From assembly GCF_932526225.1 (NCBI RefSeq), contig NC_064046.1, positions 8,233,219 through 8,297,218 of the forward strand: DNA of 64,000 nucleotides, read 5' to 3'. Shown in pieces: positions 46,138 through 58,330 of the stretch. Every line of letters starts with the position of its first letter. Position 1 is the first letter of the stretch. The notes below the pieces were generated by a model. That model ran no database searches and had not been told where the DNA came from. It was given only the letters and a program-made list of their open reading frames with translations. A program made the translations under genes and the position numbers. The stretch comes from Nematostella vectensis. Lineage: Eukaryota; Cnidaria; Anthozoa; Actiniaria; Edwardsiidae.

Positions 46138-46959
46138 AATTGATAAGCAGGAAAGATATGCTGGGAAAAAAAAAAGAAAATATCCAGTGGAAGGATTCCG
46201 CAACCTACGAAATCAGATACAACGACCTTAACCACTTAGCCACGAAGCCAACGCTAGCAAAAAGAAGGATACTAAAATAATTTTTGTACTGCTTGTATTA
46301 AACCGTTCTAAAGCACAAGTCGAGTATGTCAAAAGCTTTTGATTATTTAGATATATTTTTTCTTTATAAAGTGATTCTAGTCTGGCGCATCGTAACGATC
46401 ATATCCCGAAGTGTATCCGAGTTCAAATTTTCCCAGCAAACCCCGCGGCCAAACGTTATATATTTTTTCTTTTTCTGCGTGATGACATAGTAGCTACTCG
46501 CACATGCGCAGTAGCTACAAAAACGCTGCAGCACGCCAATTTTCATGAAGCAATAATTATATACAAGAAAATGACCCATCATTTGTGACAATAAAGCATT
46601 TAATTATGATCCTGTGTCTAAAAATCATAATGGAATCTTATAAAAAGGAAACATTGGCGTTAATGAAACATTACAGTTATCACATATTTAGTAAAAAGCC
46701 CCCCTGAAAACAGGAAATTAAAAAAAAAAACTTAAACTTTTACTTCTTCTTGACTACAGCAATATGCACCACGAGGACTACCTCAAACAAAGGCAAGAGG
46801 AAAGCAAGCCAACACCCAAAAAGCGAAGGGTGGAAGAAGACCAGTAACAGTAAACAGTTGTATTTCAAACTAATACCATGTTGCAATTTGATATCATATC
46901 CTAGATATGGTCATCCTTTGTCATGTCTAGATAGAACCTTCCCACTTTGTTGTTGTTTG
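46138..46959. other. Region with few features
   Basis: A possible exon at about 46765-46855 encodes a Lys/Arg-rich peptide (TPKKRRVEED) and could belong to the following HECT-like gene. Otherwise I see nothing. Confidence 0.35.
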
Positions 46960-47420
46960 TTGCCACATAGCCCTATGCCTTGGCCATGGTACTTGCAGTG
47001 TTGACTGTCTGCTATATGTGTGGTGCACCACCCCTCCCCCTTACTTTTCACCACATCCACCATTTGCCACGTAGCCTTATGCCTTGGCCTTGGTACTTGC
47101 AATGCTATGTGTCTGCTATGTATGATGGACCACCCCTCCCCCTTACTTTTCACCATATCCACCATTTGCCACATAGCCCTATGCCTTGGCCATGGTACTT
47201 GCAGTGTTGACTGTCTGCTATATGTATGGCTGACCACCTCTCCCCCTTACTTTTCACTATATCCACCATTTCCACCACTTGCCACATAGCCTATGCCTTT
47301 GCCATGGTACTTGCAGTGTTGACTGTCTGCTATTTATGGTGGAACACCCCTCCCTCTAACTTTTCACCATATACACGATTGTATTAGCCCTATCTCTTGG
47401 CCTTGGTACTTCTAATTCTG
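46960..47420. repeat. 102-104-bp minisatellite
   Basis: Blocks 'gccctatgccttggccatgg', 'tacttgcagtgttgactgtc' and 'cacccctcccccttactttt' recur with spacings of 104, 102, 112 and about 102 bp, giving about 4.5 copies. ORFs on both strands here are repeat artefacts. Confidence 0.85.
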
Positions 47421-47499
47421 AATAGCTCCTATGTTACAGTGTTATATTACCATTATATTACCACTAGTGCTTGACAAATGGCCATTTCGAAATGGCCAA

Positions 47500-49592
47500 T
47501 GGCCAATATGAGACAGTGTTGGTCAACCCTCTTTTAGGAAGCGCAAAGAGCAGCATTTCTCCGCTGATAAGCCAGTGAAGCGAAAGTAAAAAGAGGTATC
47601 GGTCCCCAAGGAAGTAAAGATCAATGTCGGGGTGCTCATGGCCATTGAGGACGGTAGCCTGTCGTCAAAAAGGTACTGCAATCTATTCATTGTGGTGAGC
47701 CCTAGCGATAGTGAAGATATTCTCTTGGCAAAGGCACTGGAGAAACACCACCGTTTGAACGAAACGATCGTACGTCATGACGATCCCAGATTTTATAAGC
47801 TCTTATACCCGGACCATTCTGCTGTCGAAGACACAATATCTTGGTACAAAGAAGACGAGCAGTTCACTTTGCAAAAATACAAGGATAAACTGTGTAAGCC
47901 TTACTCAAGGATATCCTTGTATTTATGTCAGAGCATTGACTATCTGGGAATGCTCAAACGGGGGTTTGAATATGATGAAACTGAAAGTTTAGATGAAGAC
48001 GACAATGACAAGGAAATGCAGTTCTCTTCATTCGGACAAAAGGTAAGATGTTTACAACTTTGATGTGCACCACACTTTTAATCTCAAAAATACCCTTTAA
48101 AAACCGCTTCTGTGTTAGTTATGATTTCATTATGTAGAGCGTTTTGGTGTCAAATCTAATTTTTCCAAGAGTATATAACTACATAATATGTATATGAAAT
48201 CACAAACCCTATTTCCTGGAACCACTGTTAGCTCCACTGTAGATCAAAACAAATTTTCTTATCAAATTTTCAGACTTCTCGGCCGGGGACTGCAACACCT
48301 TTTACTGCTTCAGCTACTGCTCCATCTGCTGTTCCAGCATCATGTTCTTCATTTGTACCATCTTCGACGGATGCTGTCGTCATTGATGGCAACACTCCCA
48401 CTAACATGCCATGTCGAAGTTTCGATGCTGACATACTTTCTTTACTGTGAGATCAGGACTCAGTCACCCAAATAGATGAAAAAGAGCTAATGAAAGATTC
48501 CATAGCACGTAGCCTTGGCAATGACAGGCCAGAAAAAATTGCCCTGAAGAAGAGCCTTGAAGAGTTCCAGAAGCAGGATTCTGAGGAAGAATGTACTGTG
48601 ATTGTGCTGAGGAAGCAGCTCATGGCTTCGTGCTTGAATAGCATGAAGGCCCAAGAATTCTCCTTCCTTTAGGTCCCACGTGTTCGCTTCATTGGAGAAG
48701 ATGCAGGTGACCTTGGAGGACCTTCGAGGGAATATTTTTGTCTTATGATGAAAACAATAGCTGGAGAACTTGGAGTGTTTGAGGGTAGCCCTGAATCACT
48801 AGTTTCCAGCCATGTCCACACCCTATTACCTACAGGTACTGTACTGTTGTTTATTTTTTAAATGAGTGCGAGAAGTGTCATGTTGTGTCCATGACCGTGG
48901 TGAGACTATGACCCTGTAGCTTTTTCTATAAGAAGCGTATTTGTAGAAGGTCAAGTTCCATGCTGTGCCATGTTCGCAACCATGCTGCGTTGATGGTAGC
49001 CCTTTCACACTGATATAAAATCCACTATATATTATTATTGAAATCGAGTTAAGTGCACAGTGAAACCTAGAAATAACAGACCTCTATTAAGCAGACACCA
49101 TCCCTTTTGTTAGTATAACGTGGATGCATCCTACCATGCAATCCCTTTTTTACCCTTATTGAAGGGACACCTCAGGTAGAACGAAACAATCATCCTCTAA
49201 AAAAAAGAAAATATGTCCTTGTCAAATACAGTAGTTCTTAATAATAAAATAATCATTAATATGCAAACTGTTCAAGATAATAGGGAAGCCTCATTATCCC
49301 AAGGGTGTTTATATGGAGGTTCCACTGTATTGTGCATTTCTTGGTATTGGAAAGATTTCTGTACCTATAGATAATGTATTTTTTTTTCATTGCTGGGATG
49401 GATTTCGTTGGTGGTTACTTCTCAAACTATGTGAAGAATTAGCCCCTCGCTTTCATGCCTCTGTAAATGATCCTACAGTGGCCATGTCACCCAACAGATT
49501 CCGGGGGTTTTATGCTGTGGTTTGGTCTGAAGAAGGTACAAATGTCGAGTAGGAGACAATTTACTGCTTTGAGCAGTTCATACAGAAGGTAA
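47500..49592 (+). pseudogene. HECT-type E3 ubiquitin ligase-like gene, decayed
   Basis: The first block (47520-48042) reads KEVKINVGVLMAIEDG, YKLLYPDHSAVEDTI and LQKYKDKLCKPYSRISLYLC, ending at AAAAG|gtaaga. A second block (48275-48672) reads RPGTATPFTASA, DADILSLL, stop, DQDSVTQIDEKELM. After ccttcctttag| comes VPRVRFIGEDAGDLGGPSRE (48673 onward), the characteristic start of a HECT N-lobe, to a donor near 48837. A block at 49400-49590 (VWSEEGTNVE) may be a later exon. Three stops interrupt the frame (near 47588, 48450 and 48670, the last possibly an intron border). The catalytic C-lobe is not here, but a similar one occurs at 63.4 kb. Confidence 0.6.
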
Positions 49593-50282
49593 ATATCCCA
49601 AATCCGCAAACATTTAATATTCAGCACTATTTACCATGTCGGGCCCCGAGCTTTGGTGTCAATCTCAAATGTTTTCTATCAGTATTAAAAAAAATGTTTT
49701 TGATATTCATTAAAGTGCATCTGAAGGAATCAAAGCAACTTCCTCCATACTGGTTCATTAATCGATAGCTGATATCACCTATGTCAGTAGAAATGCTATT
49801 ACTCAAAAAAATTATTATTTTCTACAAATCCCCTATTCTCTACAGCCCTTTGAATAGGCCAGTCTGTAAAACACCTTTGTCGCTGACCGAGAAATTGATC
49901 GCGGGCACGTGGCGCGAAAGTTGGCGTTGCATTTTATTCTATGTTCTCTGTAAGCTCGCGCTCGGGAAAATGCGTGAATTTAAAAGCGCTTGTGAGTTGT
50001 CATGAGAAAGTGGATAACCTCTTTTCATAAAGAAATTACTACAAAAAAACTAAACAGTTGAATAATACTTAAAACTAAGTAAGTTAAGCTGTGAAATTGC
50101 TTTTTTACTATAACAACTGTCAATCGCGCGCGCCCTGACGTGACGCCAACGCGCGCGCGCTGTTTACAAATGTTTCACACTAGTATAGGAGATGTTAAAT
50201 ATTGATAAATAAACTGGTTTGGATGATGTTGCTTGATTCCTTCAGAAGCGGTAAATCCCCAATATTGAATATTTCAATGCAG
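49593..50282. other. Gene-free stretch with CpG-rich patches
   Basis: The segment 50125-50160 contains 'caatcgcgcgcgccctgacg' and then 'cgcgcgcgcgctg', unusual in this AT-rich DNA. It may be the 5' end or promoter of the following LINE. Confidence 0.4.
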
Positions 50283-50359
50283 GGGTCATATCAACTATCC
50301 TATGATAGGATGGGGAGTTGGCACTGGTTTGCGCAAGCTGATACGCGGGGTACTTACTC

Positions 50360-52120
50360 ATGGCGGACATAGTTGGGATAACGGAGCACAAGAAACTATT
50401 AAGTATTAACAAGAAAAAGCAATTCAGATGGAGCGGAGACTCTGATCAACTAAAAGAATTTCTGTTGTCCTACTTAGAGGAAGGAAATAACGATAAATTT
50501 GTCAGCATAAGTAGGAATGGAGCAACAAGTGTACTTAAATTTGAATCGGTGACGGTTAATTTCTACACCAGCACGAATACACTCCAGATACAAGGTGCGG
50601 GTAAAGATGGTTATATCTCAAAACTCACCGATCTAGTAAACACAAATAGTGGCAATAACAAAAATGCTGAGACCGAAACTGATCAAGCAGAAGCGGGCGA
50701 AGAGATATCACAATCGAGCAAGAAACAGGACGAAGAGAAAGGCGAAAAAGCGATGCATGATGCTCGCTATGAAGAGATCGAAGCTTTTATGGCAACTCAA
50801 AGAGAGTTTAACTCGAAAATAGAAAGTCAAGTTTCCAAAAATACGATCGAGATTGGGGAGCAAAGTATTGATTTGGAGGATTGGAAACAGAAGATAAAGA
50901 ATGGTCTGTCCGATGTGAAGATGCATTGTGAAAGTCAAATCGACTCACTCAAGTTTGAAATAAGCGAAAGTATTAAAGATGTCGCTAAACAAGTCTCCAA
51001 CCTGTCAAACAAAGTAACAAGCGAGTTTAAGTCCGTCAAAAATAAATCTGCATCAACAGCGGAAACAATCCTCAAAATATTAGGCGACTTAGGAGAAATT
51101 AAGGATCAACTCCTAAAGACAGAAGAAACAGTGGCGCAGATTCACGAGACCACGCAATCAACCCACTCACGCGAACAGACGGACGCAATTGAAGTATGCA
51201 GTCAAGAAACCAGCGAAAGTCACCGAATTGAAATACTTGATCAGTCACGGCAATCCGGTCAGAGAGAGGCAATAGATATAAACAGACAGTATGCTAGTCA
51301 CAGAAACAGCCGACTTGAAACACCTCGGGATACTAGTAGCCACCCAAGGACTCAGCAACGGGAAAATCGCCCCAATCAACCAAGCAGTGCTGCGCAAACC
51401 AGTGGCAGTAGTAATGGACCAGTTCTACTACTGGGTGATTCCGTTCTCAGAGGTATAAACAACCGTAGATTCTGTCCAAGCCGATTTGTAAATAAGCAAT
51501 ACGTACAAGGTGGAACGCAGGAAATGGAGGAGTACATCGATTCGCTTACAAAAGAAGACAAAAACGACTACGAATGTATTGTGGTTCACTCCGGGGTAAA
51601 TGATTTAAGGAAGTCTAGAGCAACAGACATCGCTGACAACATGCAAAGATGTGTTCAGAAATTAAAATCACGTTGGCCGAAAGCAAACATCTATGTGTCG
51701 GGAGTTTTATACAGTCTCAAGGGAGACAATGTAAAAGTAGATGACGTAAATTATTATTACGAAGAAATCTGTCGGAACAATCAGGGATTATGTAATTTCA
51801 TCAACAATCAAAAAGTCACTGCGGACCGATTTGGAAACATCGATGAGGACTCCTTCTACGATGACATCCACTTGAACAATCGAGTTGGTACCAAAAAGTT
51901 AGTGACGAACATCAAGGTACAAGTTGGTCTGAGAAGCGAAGACAAGGAATCCAATCGAGAAGGACAACAAGCTAGGAAATTTAACAGACAAAGAAGACAA
52001 AGACCCCCATGGAATTCAAGCTATAATGAAGCATTTCCGACACTTCCACCACCTTTCCGAGCACTTGACGCATTGGCGGAATATTTCAAAAGACAGGGGT
52101 TTGCGCACCGTCCAAGATAA
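50360..52120 (+). CDS. LINE ORF1: coiled-coil and SGNH hydrolase protein, intact
   Basis: 586 codons, starting at ATGGCGGACATAG. Residues 1-90 are a small globular domain of unknown type. Residues 120-280 are rich in Lys, Glu, Ser and Ile/Leu heptads (coiled coil), and 280-350 are a polar linker. Residues 353-530 are an SGNH hydrolase with VLLLGDSVLRG (Ser), VVHSGVNDL (Asn) and SFYDDIHLNN (Asp/His). The tail is basic. ORF1 proteins of this kind bind element RNA; the role of the esterase is unresolved. Nothing interrupts the frame. Confidence 0.85.
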   Translation: MADIVGITEHKKLLSINKKKQFRWSGDSDQLKEFLLSYLEEGNNDKFVSISRNGATSVLKFESVTVNFYTSTNTLQIQGAGKDGYISKLTDLVNTNSGNNKNAETETDQAEAGEEISQSSKKQDEEKGEKAMHDARYEEIEAFMATQREFNSKIESQVSKNTIEIGEQSIDLEDWKQKIKNGLSDVKMHCESQIDSLKFEISESIKDVAKQVSNLSNKVTSEFKSVKNKSASTAETILKILGDLGEIKDQLLKTEETVAQIHETTQSTHSREQTDAIEVCSQETSESHRIEILDQSRQSGQREAIDINRQYASHRNSRLETPRDTSSHPRTQQRENRPNQPSSAAQTSGSSNGPVLLLGDSVLRGINNRRFCPSRFVNKQYVQGGTQEMEEYIDSLTKEDKNDYECIVVHSGVNDLRKSRATDIADNMQRCVQKLKSRWPKANIYVSGVLYSLKGDNVKVDDVNYYYEEICRNNQGLCNFINNQKVTADRFGNIDEDSFYDDIHLNNRVGTKKLVTNIKVQVGLRSEDKESNREGQQARKFNRQRRQRPPWNSSYNEAFPTLPPPFRALDALAEYFKRQGFAHRPR

Positions 52121-52143
52121 GTGCATATGTTTAAATAATTTAA

Positions 52144-55100
52144 TTCACATGTAATCAGAAAAAGATTCGTTTTGGTTGTTGGAACTTAAACGGTTTCAAC
52201 AGTAGGGTTGTGGGAAATATGTTAAAATTTAATGATACTTTAAGCACTATTAAAAGACACGACATTTTTGGGATAGTGGAAACGCATGCAAATCAAAATT
52301 CCGATCTCAAAATAAACAACTATAAACATTTTGTAAAACATAGAGATTCAACAAGATACAAAAAATCGGGGGGTATAGCCGTGTACATCAGAGAAAATAT
52401 TTCCAGTGGAGTTAAATATATACCAACAGATAATGAAAATGTCCTATGGGTTAAAGTGTGTAAAAATATTTTCAACTTACAAAAAGACATTTATTTAGGA
52501 ACTGTGTATCTAAGCCCAGCAAACGGGCGATGTAATAATTATGAAGAAGACATTCTAGAAGAACTTGAATTTGAAATATTAAGGCTCTCTCTAAAGGGGG
52601 ATGTCATTATCCAAGGGGACTTTAATGCAAGAACGGGTATTTTGCAAGAATTTGCTCTGGATGATGAACAAAATGACGAATTTATGGGTCTACCAAAAGA
52701 TTACCAAATTGATATTCCAAATAATAGAAATTCACAAGACTCTAAGGTGATTGACAGCCGAGGAAGAAATTTAATAGAAACGTGCACTGCACTCAATATG
52801 CGAATTTTGAACGGCAGAGTAGTAGGTGACCTTGAAGGTAAGAAAACCTGCTTTCGATACAACGGAAGCAGCGTTGTTGATTACATAATTGTAAATAATG
52901 AAAGTTTAGACATTGTTGATTATTTCATTGTGAATCCGCTTGAGCCACACCTGACTGATCACTGTTCGCTTTCATGCAGTCTAAACCTGAAATTTACATT
53001 TAAACATCAAAGCTATTGTTCGAGTCCGAAGAAGTGCAAACAAATTTAAATGCGGCTTTAAATAATAATTGCGTAGACACATCAGTAGATCTTTTTACAG
53101 AAACGCTCTTATCCGCATGCGAAAACGCAGGACTGCGCTACCAAAACAATGACATTAAAGAGAGCAGCGTTAACAAAATGTGGTTCGACAAGGAATGTAA
53201 AAATGAAAAAGAAAATTTACGCTCACTAGGCAAATTACTTTCAAAGCAGCCTGACCAACGCGAGCTAGGAGCCGTCTTGAAGGAAAAAAAGAAGTCTTTT
53301 AAAAAACTCTGTAGGCGGAAAAAGTATACGCATTATAATAATATAGTAAACAGTATCGATTTCAGAAACTCTAAAAACACTTGGAAACAAATAAATAGGA
53401 TTTTCAACAGCAATACACATAAACAATCACATCAAATTAGACCCGAAGAAGCTGCTGTTTTTCATCAGCACTTCGAACAATTAAACGCGACAATAGAATC
53501 ACAAAATACAATGGAAGAAGTAGAAAAAACGCGAATAAACAATAGGCAAGGGCCATTGGATCACGAATTCACGGAACTCGAAATAACTAACGCCATAAAA
53601 AGTCTAAAAACGGGTAAAGCACCCGGCGCTGATAATATTTTAAACGAAGTATTAAAGTGCGGCGAAGAAACTCTGAAAAAGCCATTACAAATTTTGTTTA
53701 ATAAAATTTTGAATAGTGGGGAATACCCATCTAGCTGGAGTTATGGTCTGATAGTACCGATCCTGAAAAAAGGAGATCCTAGTAAACCGGAAAATTTTAG
53801 AGGTATTACCTTACTCTCGTCACTAGGAAAAGTTTTCACATCCATAATGAACAACAGATTGTACAATTACCTTGTCGAAAGAAAAATAATCAAACCTGAG
53901 CAGGGAGGATTCAGAAAAGAGCATGGAACAGTGGATAGTATTTTCATCCTAAAATCTTTGATTGACAAATACGTTAAAGCAAAGCCAAAAAAGAAACAAA
54001 ACTTCCTATTTACGTGTTATGTTGATTTCAGTAAAGCTTTCGACAGAGTACCAAGACACAAACTTTTTGATAAGCTAGAGCGTTCAGGCGTAACAGGGCG
54101 ATTTCTTGAAGTTTTGAAATCAATTTACACAAATGATAAGTCCTCAGTCAAAATTAGAAATCTGTTAACGCCAGCCTTTAGGTGTTACAACGGAGTGAAA
54201 CAGGGATGTATGACTTCCCCGACACTATTTAATTTTTATCTCAGCAGCTTGTCCGAGGAACTAAATACAGTAAGAAATTGCAACGATGTCGAACTCAATT
54301 CACGACCTATTAGTTGTTTACTTTATGCCGACGATTTGGTAATCGTCTCGAAGACTGCCACGGGGCTACAAAAATATTTAGACAAACTAAGCGAATTTTG
54401 TGATGAAGCAAAACTCACTGTTAATCTAGAAAAAACTAAGATAATGATATTTAATAACTCTGGGAAAACAATGAACAACTATCTCTTTAAATACAGAAAC
54501 AGTAAAGTTGACATTGTCAAGTCATATAAATACCTTGGGGTGCATTTTAGCACCTTTGGGAACTTCAGCCTAGCAAAGCAAGAAATAAAGAAGGTCGGAC
54601 TAAAAGCTTTGTATAAGCTTCGAAAAGAAATGGGAAACCACTTTAGAGACAAAATAACTCTTAACACTTAGGCTCTTTGATACCCTTGTAACCCCAATTC
54701 TATTATATAGTAGCGAGGTGTGGGGAACAGACTGCAATGACAAACTAGAAAAAGACCCCATAGAATCTGTACACACAAGGTTTATACGTTGGCTGCTAGG
54801 CGTCAACAGGTACTGCAGTTCTAATGCATGTAGATCCGAGGTCGGTAGATTTCCAATGCGTTTAAAAGCCAAATGTAGAGCAATAAAATATTGGCAAAAA
54901 ATGATAAATTCTGACCACAGTAAACTTGCTGTGTTGGCTTTCCTAGATTCTTTAGAAAATAACAGCAAGGTAACTTGGGTGCACAAACTGAAAAACATTT
55001 TAGATCGAGCAGACTTGGGCTATATATGGCTTGATGCCCCAAACACGTCTATAAATTTAATAAAGATGCGCTTTGAAGATATCGAGCGACAGGTGTGGCT

Positions 55101-55572
55101 AAGTGAGATTCACAATGATAGTAGAAGAGACCCACGCCAAAAGAATAAATTGCGAACTTTCAGGACCTTCAAGGTGGTCTACGAACTTCAAAAATATCTT
55201 ACCCAAATTAATAATGTACAACACAGAATTGCCGTCACAAAATTAAGACTAAGCAATCATAATTTGGCCATCGAAACAGGTAGACATGCCAAACCATATG
55301 TGCCCCCAAATGAGAGGAGGTGCACGATTTGCAAAAATGGAATAGAAAACGAAGAACACTTTCTTGTAAAATGCCCTACATACAACGCGATTAGAAAGGC
55401 ATACTATAGTGTTATCAAAGACAAAACTAATATCAACTTAAATGCAATGACATCTGAAAGAGCTTTCCTTTTTATTATTACCATGGATCAAAGAAACGAG
55501 ATCATTAACAGGGAAACTGCAAAATATATTTTTGACTGCACAAGAAAAAGATTTGAATGCCTAAAAGAATAA
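52144..55572 (+). pseudogene. LINE ORF2: AP endonuclease, reverse transcriptase, zinc knuckle
   Basis: Open from after TAA 52141-52143. The endonuclease motif FGCWNLNGFNS precedes the first ATG (52219), so initiation is unclear. Further motifs are FGIVETHAN, GGIAVYIRENI, IIQGDFNARTG and LTDHCSLS. A frameshift near 53030 leads to the RT: GKAPGADNILNEVLK, FRGITLLSSLGKVF, FSKAFDRVPRHKLF, GVKQGCMTSPTLFN and LLYADDLVIV. A second frameshift near 54668 leads to the C-terminal part with CTICKNGIENEEHFLVKC, a C-x2-C-x10-H-x4-C knuckle. Stop at 55570-55572. Confidence 0.9.
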
Positions 55573-55664
55573 ATGCACACCACGGATAATGACAACCTCC
55601 TTTTTATCTTAACTATTTGGAAAAACACCTGATATATAATCATGTATAAGGGTACCAAATAAAA

Positions 55665-55686
55665 TATATTGATTGATTGATTGAGC
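55665..55686. repeat. (TTGA)n LINE tail
   Basis: Four to five TTGA units close the element after 'aaataaaatatattgattga'. Confidence 0.85.
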
Positions 55687-55808
55687 TGATTTCTTCCATA
55701 CTGTTACAGTACTTACCCGCTTATAAAAAAAAAAACTTTTTTGTACAAAATTAGCCTAAACACACGTCAAAAACGTCCGCGTTTTCCTTTAATTTTGCAA
55801 TTTGGAAA

Positions 55809-56097
55809 ATGTTAGCAAAACTAAAAAATACAGTGTTTGTAAAGTTTTTGAAGGGTGGCTCCTACGATGATTTAATTTCAGAGACTAGCATAATGAAAGT
55901 GTTAGAAGGTCATCCTAACCTACTAATTATTTTTGGTATAAGCCGTCCCGATGACGATGCCAAATATATTGTATCCAAGTTCCATGGAAAAGTTATGAAA
56001 GGGATTTCACTATGGGAGGCCTTGCACAACCCAGAATGCAGAACTTTTAAAGAAACTGACTTCCATGAGATATGCTTGGGAATTGCAAAAGGGCTAT
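55809..56097 (+). pseudogene. Protein kinase N-lobe fragment
   Basis: The frame reads VFVKFLKGGSYDDLISETS, MKVLEGHPNLLIIFGISRP and DFHEICLGIAKGLS. This fits a kinase with the beta-3 Lys (FVKFLK), the alpha-C Glu (SETS), the conserved HPNLL...FGI and helix alpha-E. It stops exactly where DIRS Gag sequence begins. The catalytic loop, DFG and C-lobe are absent. Whether this is a truncated host exon or a captured piece cannot be decided here. Confidence 0.6.
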
Positions 56098-56595
56098 CAT
56101 CTGGTTTCAGTTACTGATGATATGATCAATGCGAAGAAAAACAAAGAGTCTCTGAAGCCCGGATCTTTTATTGGCCCTCTGTCAGATGCTATCACATTTG
56201 TGGGTCATGCGAGTTATCTCACTTCTCTTGAGAGGAGAGACCTGCTAAAGCCTGAGCTTATCTAGGATTTTCAATCACTATGTTCGGCTTCAACGCCAGT
56301 AACTACTCAGTTGTTTGGCGACGACTTATCAAAGTTTGTCGATGAGATTTCAAAGGCGAACAAAGTTGCTACAAAAATATCGGCAAGCTCGTCTATTTCT
56401 CAGCGCCGCCGATCGCGAGGTGGTTATCGTAACAACAACAACAACAACAGGCAGAGGAATTCGTCTTTTTTACCGCGCCAGAACCCCAATTCTGCGTGGG
56501 GAAAGACGCAGGGAAACCAGAACCAAGACTCGTCGAGACCATACAACAGGAGATACCAAGCGTCAAAAGCGGCAATCAACCGCGACAACAAGTAA
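56098..56595 (+). pseudogene. DIRS Gag, C-terminal part
   Basis: Reads GPLSDAITFVGHASYLTSLE, a TAG, then TQLFGDDLSKFVDEISKANK and RRRSRGGYRNNNNNN, a basic Arg/Gly/Asn tail typical of DIRS Gag. The poly-Asn comes from a (CAA)n-like run at 56429. Confidence 0.75.
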
Positions 56596-56599
56596 ACAA

Positions 56600-58330
56600 T
56601 GTGAGTTCAACTTCACATAGTATTTCCCCTGTTTGTAATGTGGCTAACAGGGTTGATCAGTGGTCTAAAATCACCTCTCACAAGTGGGTTCTTGAAACCA
56701 TACAAGGATACCACCTGGAGTTTGAGCGAACTCCTTGGCAAAAATTTATTCCTGGCCGATTCAATTTATCGGAATCAGAAATTCTGCTAATTAATGCAGA
56801 AGTTGTAAAGCTTTTGGAAAAACGAGTTGTTGTCTAGGTGAACCACCGTGAGGATGAATTCTTGTCTTAGATTTTTTTGGTGCCTAAGAAAACGGGTGTT
56901 CTTAGACCAGTCATCAATCTGAAGCTTTTAAATGAATTTGTTCAGAACATTCATTTCAAAATGGAAAACATTGATCTTTTGGAGCATTTACTGCTCCCTG
57001 GGGAGTTTATGGCTTCGATTGATCTGAAGGATGCATATTTTAGCATCCCAATATGTGTACAAGACCGGAAATATTTGCGGTTTTGTTGGCATGACAAAGT
57101 TTATGAATTCACGTGCCTCCCTTTCGGATATAAATTAGCGCCTCGGGTATTTACAAGGGTGCTTAAGCCAGTTTATGCTTCGTTACGTTTCCGTCATATC
57201 AGAGTAATCTATTATATTGATGACACTTTAGTGATTGGTAAATCAATTGAGGAGTGTGCACAACATGCGCGTGATGTTTGCCAAACCCTCTCTTATCTTG
57301 GCTTTACCGTGAACGAAGCTAAATCTCAATTAGTTCCTATGCAACAAATCAATTTTCTTGGATTTGCTGTTGACTCTGTCTCAATGACTTTGTCACTCCC
57401 AACCCAAAAGATTGACACTATAATTAATGCCTGTCGTAGCCTCTTGGAAAATCCATCTCCCAGTATTCGGGACGTGGTACACGTTACAGGGTTAATAGTG
57501 TCAGCTTTTCGGGCGGTGAAATATTTAGACTTTCAGTTGAATTATGTAAATCACACCTGATTTCTAATGGTTGTAATTATGATGACAAGACTATACTGTC
57601 TGAGACTGCTCGGTTTGATTTATTATGGATTATACATAACATCCAGCGATACAATGGGCTTTCTATTGTTACTCCTAATGTGGATTTTACCATTGAAAGT
57701 GATGCCAGCATGTTGGGTTGGGGAGCCTGTTGTAAACTCCAATAGACGGGCGGCCTGTGGTCTGAGGTCGAATCGGGAAACCACATCAATTATCTAGAGA
57801 ATTTAGGTGCGTTTTTCGCACTGAAGGCTTTCGCACGTGACGTCACTTGCAAACACATTCAACTAAAGCTTGATAATACCACAGCTGTATCTTATTTCAA
57901 CAACATGGGTGGCATACGATCTTGCAATCTAGACAATCTGGCAAGGGAAATATGGTTATGGTGCATTGATAGACATATTTGGATATCAGCTATCCATTTA
58001 CCCGGACAAAGTAATACAATAGCTGACTACAAATCACGAAATTTTAATATAAGTTTGGAGTGGAGTTTGCACCTAACCGTCTTTGACTGGTTGCCTCAGA
58101 CCATTTTCATGCCGGATATCGATTTATTTGCATCTAGATTAAATACTAAGGTCCCAAGATTTATTTTCTGGTTGCCTGGTCCGTGCGCGTTTGCGTGCGA
58201 TGCTTTCTCATTAGACTGGAGTAATTTCAAATCTTATGCATTTCCTCCTTTCAGTCTCATTCCAAGAGTGCTGACCCACCTACGGGCACATCTCGTGCAA
58301 ACGTTGTTACTAGTTACGCCAGTGTGGCCC
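56600..58330 (+). pseudogene. DIRS reverse transcriptase and RNase H
   Basis: The N-terminal part reads VNRVDQWSKIT-like sequence with FERTPWQKFIPGRF. After two in-frame TAG codons (near 56835 and 56868) come VPKKTGVLRPVINLKLLN, MASIDLKDAYFSIPI, LPFGYKLAPRVFTRVLKP and VIYYIDDTLVIG (YIDD box). RNase H follows, in another frame, with ESDASMLGWGA, HINYLENLGAFFALK, LDNTTAVSYF and IADYKSR as the four acidic sites, and the DIRS-specific block DIDLFASRLNTKVPRF. One TAG near 57744 and a frameshift near 57560 inactivate it. Confidence 0.9.

Larger units (their letters stand above)
50283..55690 (+). mobile_element. Nearly intact LINE with SGNH ORF1 and (TTGA)n tail
   Basis: About 5.4 kb. It has an intact ORF1, an ORF2 broken only by two frameshifts, and a 3' end in 'ttgattgattgattga'. 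The start is uncertain and was placed before the ORF1 leader. The low number of lesions makes it the youngest LINE in the window. The clade is not certain: RT box GVKQGCMTSPTLFN and a C-terminal Cys/His knuckle suggest an RTEX/I-like relative rather than CR1. Confidence 0.75.

Noticed and set aside
46911-47289. Overlapping frames on both strands with repeated peptides
   Set aside because: They follow the 102-104-bp minisatellite, and the peptides repeat with its period.
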